A stretch of 64,000 nt of DNA. It comes from an uncultured Acidimicrobiales bacterium (GTDB lineage: Bacteria > Actinomycetota > Acidimicrobiia > Acidimicrobiales > SHLQ01). Below are positions 58,632 to 64,000 of this stretch, in pieces. How positions within the stretch are numbered: the first letter of the stretch is position 1; the number at the start of each line of letters is the position of its first letter. The translations under genes were made by a program, and so were the position numbers. A model generated the notes under the pieces. The model worked only from the letters and a program-made list of their open reading frames with translations, did no database searches and was not told the origin of the DNA. Location: NCBI GenBank assembly GCA_938041035.1, contig CALHYX010000008.1:46698-110697 (forward strand). The letters are read 5' to 3'.

Positions 58632-60073
58632 GCATCCTCGTGATCGACGTGGGCACAAGTAGCGTGCGCGCCCTGGTGGTGAGCCCCGATGGCGGAGTCA
58701 CCGCTGAGGTCGGGCAGCCGTTCCTCCCCGATACGCCGTTTCCCGGGCTGGTGGAGTTCGACGCGGCCGCGATGGCCGACGCGGCGCTCGGTGTCGCCAA
58801 CGCGGCGCTGCGTGAGGCAGGCGTCAAAACCCCGGCGGCGGTCGGCATCTCGAATCAGCGCGCCTCCACCGTCGTCTGGGATCGAGCGTCCGGCGAACCG
58901 GTTGGCCCCGGCATTGGCTGGCAGGACCTCCGCACGATCGGCGAGTGTCTCGCCCACCGGGCCGCCGGGTTCTCGTTCGCCCCGAACGAATCGGCGACCA
59001 AACTCGAGCATGTACTCAACAGCCATGATCCTGACCGCCGCCGCGATCTGTGCTTCGGCACCGTCGACAGTTGGATTGCCTGGAACCTCTCCGCGGGATC
59101 GGTTCATGTCACCGATGCCTCCAACGCCGGCGTGACCGGCCTCGTCGACCGCTTCGATGCGACGTGGAACCACGAGGTACTCGACGGCCTCACCATCCCG
59201 GCCACCATGATGCCGACGATCTGCGACACGACGGGCGTGGTCGGCGAGGCGAAGGCGTTGACCGGAGCGCCTCCCATCGCGGCGCTCGTGGGCGATCAGC
59301 AGGCGTCGCTGGTCGGGCAAAGTGCGGTCGCCTCGGGAACGGCGAAATGCACCTTTGGCACCGGGGCGATGTTGAACCTGGTGGTGGATGCCCGACCCGA
59401 CTTCGAGTTGCGGGGCGGACACGGTTCCTACCCCGTGGTGGCCTGGCGTCGCGACGGCGAGCTGACGTGGGCGGTGGAAGCGATCATCCTGGCCGCGGGC
59501 ACGAACGTCGAATGGCTTCGGGACGACCTTGGGCTCATCTCCAGTGCGGCCGAGTCCCACGTTGTCGCATCGCAATGCACGGATACCGGAGGGGTGATGT
59601 TCGTCCCCGACCTGCTGGGCGCCGGCACTCCGGAGTGGGACTACGGGTCGCGCGGCACGTTGCTGGGGCTCACCCGGGGCACCGGTCGAGCCGAGATCGT
59701 GCGGGCGGTCCTCGAAGGGGTGGCCATGCGCGGCGCCGACCTGCTCGCCGCCGCCGAGGGCGATACCGGCACGACGGTCTCGTCACTGCGGGTCGACGGC
59801 GGCATGAGCACCAACCCCACGTTCGTTCAGGCGCTCGCCAACGCCATCGACCGCCCGGTCGAGCGCTCCCCCATCGTCGAGGCGACCGCGCTCGGCGCCG
59901 CCTATCTCGCCGGCCTCGCCGTCGACACGTGGTCGGGCTGGAGCGACATCGACGCGGCCTGGCAGCCGGCTGCCATCGTGGAACCAAACGGCCCCGTCGA
60001 CCGGGACCGCTGGCGCGAGGCCGTCGGCCGGGCCGGCAACTGGCACGAGGACCTCAGCTCCCTCGACTTTTAG
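58628..60073 (+). CDS. FGGY-family carbohydrate kinase (glycerol-kinase-like, substrate unknown)
   Basis: The 481-residue kinase has the fold and ATP motifs of glycerol kinase: LVIDVGTSSVRALVV, IGWQDLRTIGE, FGTVDSWIAWNLSAG, ALVGDQQASLVGQSAV (catalytic Asp-Gln), FGTGAMLNLV and GSRGTLLGLTRGTGRAEIV. Compared with GlpK, the Arg-Glu pair that binds glycerol is Arg-Ala (SNQRASTVVWD) and the PYFSGTK segment reads FAPNESATKLEHV. So glycerol is unlikely and another polyol or sugar is expected. It follows the small membrane protein with an ATGA overlap and is followed by the RNase P RNA gene on the other strand. Confidence 0.85.
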   Translation: MSILVIDVGTSSVRALVVSPDGGVTAEVGQPFLPDTPFPGLVEFDAAAMADAALGVANAALREAGVKTPAAVGISNQRASTVVWDRASGEPVGPGIGWQDLRTIGECLAHRAAGFSFAPNESATKLEHVLNSHDPDRRRDLCFGTVDSWIAWNLSAGSVHVTDASNAGVTGLVDRFDATWNHEVLDGLTIPATMMPTICDTTGVVGEAKALTGAPPIAALVGDQQASLVGQSAVASGTAKCTFGTGAMLNLVVDARPDFELRGGHGSYPVVAWRRDGELTWAVEAIILAAGTNVEWLRDDLGLISSAAESHVVASQCTDTGGVMFVPDLLGAGTPEWDYGSRGTLLGLTRGTGRAEIVRAVLEGVAMRGADLLAAAEGDTGTTVSSLRVDGGMSTNPTFVQALANAIDRPVERSPIVEATALGAAYLAGLAVDTWSGWSDIDAAWQPAAIVEPNGPVDRDRWREAVGRAGNWHEDLSSLDF

Positions 60074-60083
60074 GCTTGGCGGT

Positions 60084-60435
<352 letters not shown>

Positions 60436-60448
60436 ACCACCGTCGGCA

Positions 60449-60454
60449 AGTGTA
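60449..60454 (-). promoter_or_regulatory. Putative -10 box for rnpB
   Basis: TACACT on the minus strand lies 13 bases before the predicted 5' end of the RNA. No clear -35 box was seen. Confidence 0.4.
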
Positions 60455-60464
60455 GAACCCGGCG

Positions 60465-61262
60465 CTAGCGAACGCGCCAGGGGCGGAGCGGATCGCCCCA
60501 GATCTCCCCGGCGCGGTCGTACAGCGCTCGGGCGATGCGGGCGTTGATGACCGGGTCGGACCAGTCGAGCCAGCTCACACCGGCCCAGTTGGCCCAGGTG
60601 CGGATGTAGCCGGAGTTGAGCTGGAGCAGGCCGTAGTCGTAGCTGCCGTTGCGGTTCGGACCACCGATGATGTCGGCGGTCCACCGCGACTCGCGCCAGG
60701 AGATGTACTCGGCGAAGTAACAGACGTGCGGGGTGTCGGAGAACGAGGCGTTGATGGCGTCGAAGACCCACTGGGGCTCGTTACCGCACTTTTCGGGAAC
60801 CGGGGCCTCGGCGACCGGCGGAGCGGTCGTGGTCGTCGGCGGCGGCTCGGCGCCGCTCAGGCTGCTGCTCCACGGGCCGCAGCCAACGGTGTGCTCGCCG
60901 TGACAGCGCGCTCGCCGGTCGCGGATGCGATCCTGGCCGGCGCCGCCCCACACCTCGTCGAACCCGCCGGAGCCGGACAACCAGTCGTTGCCGGACTCGC
61001 CGTAGATGGTGTCGGAACCGGGCCCACCACACACGATGTCGTCGCCGGCTCCGGCCCGAATGGTGTCGTCGCCGCCGAGGCCGGCGATGACATCGTCGCC
61101 ATCGGTACCGGTGATGACGTCGTCGCCGGGGGTTCCGGCGATCGTCACCGCCCGGCCGTGACATTCCGGCGGCGGTTCGGCGCCTGCGGCTACGGGGTTG
61201 AGCGTGGTGGCGAGAATGGCCAGCGCCGCCAGGGTGAAGAAGGCCCGAATACGGGTCGTCAT
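60465..61262 (-). CDS. Secreted RTX-repeat protein with lysozyme/transglycosylase-like C-terminus
   Basis: This 265-residue protein has a signal peptide (FFTLAALAILATTLNPVAAG). About seven RTX-type nonapeptides follow (GTPGDDVITGTDGDDVIAGL, GGDDTIRAGAGDDIVCGG, GSDTIYGESGNDWLSG), then a Thr/Pro linker. The C-terminal lysozyme-like domain has the catalytic-type Glu in EYISWRESRWTADIIGG and the SLT-like YDYGLLQLNSGYIRTW. The RTX repeats should bind calcium outside the cell. Joining RTX repeats to a wall hydrolase is unusual. GGAGGGG precedes the ATG at 61262. It probably cleaves peptidoglycan, perhaps Ca-dependently. Confidence 0.85.
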   Translation of the reverse strand: MTTRIRAFFTLAALAILATTLNPVAAGAEPPPECHGRAVTIAGTPGDDVITGTDGDDVIAGLGGDDTIRAGAGDDIVCGGPGSDTIYGESGNDWLSGSGGFDEVWGGAGQDRIRDRRARCHGEHTVGCGPWSSSLSGAEPPPTTTTAPPVAEAPVPEKCGNEPQWVFDAINASFSDTPHVCYFAEYISWRESRWTADIIGGPNRNGSYDYGLLQLNSGYIRTWANWAGVSWLDWSDPVINARIARALYDRAGEIWGDPLRPWRVR

Positions 61263-61312
61263 GGTGTTACCCCTCCAAAGGGTCTTGGACTCGTCCGACA
61301 CGGGGGGAGCGG

Positions 61313-61350
61313 ACAAAGAAAAACCCACACCCGTTGTTACGGTTGTGGGA
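61313..61350 (-). terminator. Intrinsic terminator hairpin with T-run
   Basis: On the minus strand, CCCACA pairs with TGTGGG, with an inner CCG/CGG pair, closing a loop of TAACAA. It is followed by TTTTTCTTTG. It lies 51 bases before the RTX gene ATG and about 130 bases after the PEBP stop. It either ends the PEBP transcript or acts as an attenuator in the RTX gene leader. Confidence 0.75.
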
Positions 61351-61409
61351 CTTCCGAGCGTCAGTCTTACGGAACCAACGCCTACTTCCAAGTATTTTCA
61401 TGCAATTGC

Positions 61410-61429
61410 CGTGTGTAATCCGTCACACG
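61410..61429. promoter_or_regulatory. CRP-like palindrome upstream of the RTX/lysozyme gene
   Basis: CGTGTGTAATCCGTCACACG has 6-bp arms around an 8-base centre and matches TGTGA-N6-TCACA with one mismatch (TGTGT-AATCCG-TCACA). It sits about 150 bp upstream of the ATG at 61262. CRP/GlxR-type regulators bind such sites, and in Mycobacterium tuberculosis CRP controls an rpf gene. The call rests on the motif only. Confidence 0.55.
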
Positions 61430-61478
61430 TTCGCAACATTCACCCGCATAGCACGGGCGCGCGCACTAGCGCGGGATG

Positions 61479-62012
61479 CTACCGCTCAAAGACCGGCACC
61501 ATCGTGGCCCGAGCCAGCACCTTGGTGAACATGTTGAAGCCGGCGACCGCGTTGGAGACCGAGTCGTCCACCCCGACGGAGGGCACCGCCATGGCGTGGA
61601 CGGCAAAGACGTAGCGGTGCGGTCCGTGGCCCGGGGGCGGGGCCGCTCCGAGATACCCGGGAAGCCCGGCATCGTTGGCGATGACGACGGCCTCCGGCGG
61701 CAGGAGGGCACCATCGGCGGATCCGGCGTTCGTCGCCAGTTCGGTGACCGATACCGGGATGTCGAGCACCTGCCAGTGCCAGAAACCGCTACCGGTGGGC
61801 GCATCGGGGTCGAAACACGACACGACAAAGCTCTGCGTTTCGCTCGGGAAGCCCGCCCATCGCAACTGGGGAGACACGTCCTCGCCCCCGGCGCCGAAGA
61901 TGCCGCTGACCTGGGGCGTAGCGAGCATGGCGCCGTCGGCGGTGTCCGTGCTGGTCAATGAGAAACCCGGTACCTCGGGCAGCGAGTCGTACGGAAGTTG
62001 AGCGGCGGCCAT
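61479..62012 (-). CDS. PEBP (YbhB/YbcL) family protein
   Basis: This 177-residue phosphatidylethanolamine-binding-protein-like protein has DVSPQLRWAGFPSETQSFVV with SCFDPDAPTGSGFWHWQVLD and GYLGAAPPPGHGPHRYVFAV, the two conserved ligand-pocket regions. No signal peptide is present, so it is cytoplasmic. It resembles Mycobacterium Rv2140c. GGAG lies 8 bases before the ATG at 62012. The function of bacterial PEBPs is not settled. Confidence 0.9.
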   Translation of the reverse strand: MAAAQLPYDSLPEVPGFSLTSTDTADGAMLATPQVSGIFGAGGEDVSPQLRWAGFPSETQSFVVSCFDPDAPTGSGFWHWQVLDIPVSVTELATNAGSADGALLPPEAVVIANDAGLPGYLGAAPPPGHGPHRYVFAVHAMAVPSVGVDDSVSNAVAGFNMFTKVLARATMVPVFER

Positions 62013-62042
62013 GGGGTCTCCTCGGAACGGTGGTGGCCCACG

Positions 62043-62633
62043 CTAGGACAAATCGTCGGGCTCGACCGTCGTCACTTCGTTGAAGCTCTGGAGCGACGGA
62101 ACCGGGCCCGAGCAGCCGATGCGCATCACCGACGCCGGGGTCACGAACGAACGCCATGCCACCTCATCGCCGACGCCGAGCGCCCAGGCCAACGCCGCCT
62201 TCACCGGCGACACGTGGGTGACCACGACGACGGTACGGGCAGCCGCATCGGCGAAGAGATCGTCGGCCGCCTGGCGCACCCGGGAACCGAGTTCGGCGAT
62301 CGACTCTCCGCCCGGCGGGGTGAAGTCCAGGTTCGAGCGCCACTCCGCCCACACCGCCGCGGGAACCTCGCGCATCGGGCGTCCGTCGAACTCGCCGTAG
62401 TCGAGCTCGATCCACCGCTCGTCGATCTCGACATCGCCGGTGACGGAAAAGGCCGCAGCGGTCTGACGGGTGCGGGCGAGCGGGCTGGCGATAACTCGGT
62501 CGACGGGCCCGATGGCCGCGGCGACCGCCGCCGCCTGGCGGCGCCCGAGTTCGTCCAGGTCGGGGTCGAGGCGACCCAGCAGCAAGCCGCGGGCATTGGC
62601 CTCGGTGCGGCCGTGGCGCACGATGATCAGCAT
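62043..62633 (-). CDS. Histidine phosphatase superfamily protein
   Basis: This 196-residue phosphoglycerate-mutase-like phosphatase has the catalytic loop IIVRHGRTEANARGLLLGRL at the N-terminus, VIASPLARTRQTA, a Glu in IELDYGEFDG and the second catalytic His in VVVTHVSPVKAAL near residue 139. It is too short for a cofactor-dependent mutase of glycolysis, so a phosphatase role is likely; the substrate is unknown. It is followed 30 bp later by the PEBP gene on the same strand. Confidence 0.9.
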   Translation of the reverse strand: MLIIVRHGRTEANARGLLLGRLDPDLDELGRRQAAAVAAAIGPVDRVIASPLARTRQTAAAFSVTGDVEIDERWIELDYGEFDGRPMREVPAAVWAEWRSNLDFTPPGGESIAELGSRVRQAADDLFADAAARTVVVVTHVSPVKAALAWALGVGDEVAWRSFVTPASVMRIGCSGPVPSLQSFNEVTTVEPDDLS

Positions 62634-62672
62634 CCGGGGTTCACCATCTCACCGTCTCACCATCTCACCGGG

Positions 62673-63200
62673 TCAGGCCACCAGCTTGCGGTCGAGGTGG
62701 CCGGTAGCGAAAAACGCCCTCCGTCGCTCGGGGTCGGTGAGCCGGTAGTTGCGCACGATCCACAGCAGAGCGGCCGCCCCGAGCAGTTCCATGGCGATGA
62801 GGGCCACCGGTGAACGATTGGCTTCGGGTACCGCCCACTCGCCGAATCCGAACCCGAACGCCGGCCACCAGAACAGTTCCTTGGTCGCCCAGGTTCCGTC
62901 GAGCACCAGGTGCATGAAGGTACCGATGGGCAGCCCCAGCCAGCGGCGCTGCAGCAGCCGCCGGCCCCGAAGTACGAGCATCACCGCGGCGAGCAGCACC
63001 ACGCTGCCGATGAGCGTGTGAGCGATCCACGGTCCGGCGAGGGGCCATTCGATGACCGGAAGAACCGCGCCGGCCATCACCAACCGATAGTCGATCGCCG
63101 GGCTCGAAAAGATGAGGACCACGCCGAGAAACGCGAGGCCGGCGAACCAGAGCAACAACGGATGGCCTCGGGTTACGGAATTACGATGAGGCGCCCGCAT
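62673..63200 (-). CDS. Membrane protein resembling YdjM-type metal-dependent hydrolases
   Basis: The 175-residue protein has about four membrane spans (LLLWFAGLAFLGVVLIFSSP, the VLPVIEWPLAGPWIAHTLIG region, and a last span ALIAMELLGAAALLWIV). His/Asp motifs are AHTLIGSVVLLAAV and GTFMHLVLDGTWATKELFWW, which resemble the HxxxxH and HLxxD patterns of YdjM/DUF457 proteins. The ATG at 63200 overlaps the upstream gene by 28 bp. The family match is tentative. It is probably co-transcribed with the zinc-ribbon gene. Confidence 0.7.
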   Translation of the reverse strand: MRAPHRNSVTRGHPLLLWFAGLAFLGVVLIFSSPAIDYRLVMAGAVLPVIEWPLAGPWIAHTLIGSVVLLAAVMLVLRGRRLLQRRWLGLPIGTFMHLVLDGTWATKELFWWPAFGFGFGEWAVPEANRSPVALIAMELLGAAALLWIVRNYRLTDPERRRAFFATGHLDRKLVA

Positions 63201-63883
63201 TCGGGGCACTCGAGCAGGGAATCGGAGTCGGCCTTCTTGCACCGATCGAGCTCCATGGAGGAGCTGTGCAGGGGGCAGCCGACCTTGCCGTCGAAGACGA
63301 CGACCGTGGCGGCATCGTGACGGGGGCGCATGCGTTGATACTTGGCGACGAGTTCTTCGTCGACCCCACCGAGGGCACTCTCGCGCTCGGTCTGCACGGT
63401 GGCGAGTTCGGCGTTGATCTCGCCCTCCTGCTCGCCAAGGGCGGCCCGGAGCGCGTCGAGGCGGGCAGCTACCTCAGCGATCGACCCGTCGGAGCTGGCC
63501 AGCTCGGCATCGACGGGCTCGGCCGCCTCCATCTGCTCGATGACCTGGTCCTCGAGGTGTTCCTGATGGCGTTTGAGCGAAGCGATTTCGTCGGTCAGGG
63601 CCTGGGCGTCTTTCGGGCTGGTGACTCCGCCGCCGTAAAGCTTGTCGTTCTCGGCGACGACCTTGGCCTCGATCATGGCGACCTCGTCCTCCAGGCGCTT
63701 CTGAACCCGCTGGATGTCGTCGCGGCGGCCCTGGACCTCGGCCCGGTTTGCCGCGAGCGATTCGGCGAGACGCTCGCCCTCGGCGATCTGGGCCCGCTCG
63801 GGCAGCCCGGCGAGCCGGTGTTCGAGTTGCTCGATCGACGTGTCGAGATCCTGAAGCGCCAGCAAGGCGTCGAAACGGCTCAT
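63173..63883 (-). CDS. Coiled-coil zinc-ribbon protein (DUF164/CdsZ family)
   Basis: This 236-residue protein has a long antiparallel coiled coil (about residues 1-185, with LYGGGVTSPKDAQALTDEIA at the hinge) and a C-terminal zinc ribbon. In the ribbon, GCPLHSSSMELDRC and LLECPECGRLIVIP carry three Cys and a His instead of the usual four Cys. CdsZ-type proteins associate with Nif3-like proteins in actinobacteria and other phyla. The ATG at 63883 gives MSRFDALLALQDLDTSIEQL, the family start. Confidence 0.88.
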   Translation of the reverse strand: MSRFDALLALQDLDTSIEQLEHRLAGLPERAQIAEGERLAESLAANRAEVQGRRDDIQRVQKRLEDEVAMIEAKVVAENDKLYGGGVTSPKDAQALTDEIASLKRHQEHLEDQVIEQMEAAEPVDAELASSDGSIAEVAARLDALRAALGEQEGEINAELATVQTERESALGGVDEELVAKYQRMRPRHDAATVVVFDGKVGCPLHSSSMELDRCKKADSDSLLECPECGRLIVIP

Positions 63884-63928
63884 CTCCCTACCCTCGCGCA
63901 AACGTTGCGCGGGCGCGAACCCATGTGG

Positions 63929-64000
63929 TCAGCCACCCGGCGGATCCGTCCCCGGCGGCGGAGGTGGGGGCGGAGGAGGTGGGGGCGGTGGCGGTGGCGG
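63929..64000 (-). CDS. Proline-rich C-terminus of an upstream gene (partial)
   Basis: Reading the minus strand from the right edge gives about 16 prolines encoded by mixed CCG/CCA/CCC/CCT codons, then GTDPPGG and a TGA at 63929-63931. The varied third bases suggest real coding rather than a simple repeat. The gene continues beyond the window. In other actinobacteria a Nif3-like gene stands upstream of the zinc-ribbon gene, but nothing visible here identifies the product. Confidence 0.45.
   Translation of the reverse strand, partial: PPPPPPPPPPPPPPPPGTDPPGG

Noticed and set aside
61263..61478. c-di-AMP (ydaO-type) riboswitch ahead of the RTX/lysozyme gene
   Set aside because: The expected conserved blocks are not seen by eye; only the hairpin terminator and the CRP-like site are supported.
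63921..64000. Plus-strand Gly-rich coding end
   Set aside because: The poly-Gly reading has no supported start or context, whereas the minus-strand reading gives a proline-rich tail with a stop in step with the neighbouring minus-strand operon.

Overview
This window comes from a high-GC actinobacterium, most likely a member of the Acidimicrobiia. The actinobacterial markers are the proteasome activator Bpa with a C-terminal GVYL, a WhiB protein, DUF3040, an MtrA/MtrB/LpqB-like set, SepF plus a Wag31-type DivIVA protein, a meso-DAP-type MurE, and a DEDDh exonuclease fused to a UvrC-like GIY-YIG nuclease. There is no ftsA. The class-level assignment is inference from the mix of genes. I see no insertion sequences, CRISPR arrays, prophage or tRNA genes. 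This is a mostly conserved chromosomal region.

Positions 1 to 24.9 kb, read on the minus strand from right to left, hold the division and cell-wall (dcw) supercluster: mraZ, a small RWG-motif gene, rsmH, ftsL, ftsI, murE, mraY, murD, ftsW, murG, murC, murB, ftsQ, a 380-bp regulatory gap, ftsZ, pgeF, yggS, sepF, yggT, divIVA, a DksA/TraR-like gene, lspA, an RluD-type pseudouridine synthase gene, an Rrf2 regulator, a phosphodiesterase, bpa and the 5' part of dnaE. Most junctions are ATGA or GTGA overlaps. murF is absent from its usual place between murE and mraY. The ftsQ-ftsZ gap carries two tandem dyads (CCTCAA/TTGAGG) and four tandem 16-bp repeats in the ftsZ leader. MraZ-type TGGGN repeats lie upstream of mraZ.

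Positions 24.9 to 42.8 kb hold short operons on both strands: a lipoate-ligase-like protein, an HNH protein and a ROK kinase; moxR, DUF58 and a TgpA-type transglutaminase; DUF3040; dinB with a NUDIX hydrolase; an HTH-transmembrane protein; a polyprenol-phosphate mannosyltransferase; a monophosphatase; an MtrAB-type two-component system with a short LpqB-like lipoprotein; a TPM-like membrane protein; and phosphofructokinase.

Positions 42.9 to 64 kb hold glycerol kinase, an aminotransferase, a second ROK kinase without the usual zinc cysteines, a 700-residue SMC-like protein with a degraded P-loop, an SRPBCC protein, a PimB-like mannosyltransferase, QueG, a conserved protein with no standard start codon, a Cys-rich mini-protein coupled to the exonuclease/GIY-YIG fusion, a secreted alpha/beta hydrolase, trpD, whiB, a second FGGY kinase with altered substrate residues, the RNase P RNA gene, a secreted RTX-repeat/lysozyme-like fusion, a PEBP protein, a histidine phosphatase, a membrane protein, a zinc-ribbon coiled-coil protein and the proline-rich end of one more gene.

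A recurring signal is a TANNNT -10 box placed 6 to 8 bases before the start codon of many monocistronic or first genes. This is the pattern of leaderless transcription known from actinobacteria, and it was used to choose several starts.
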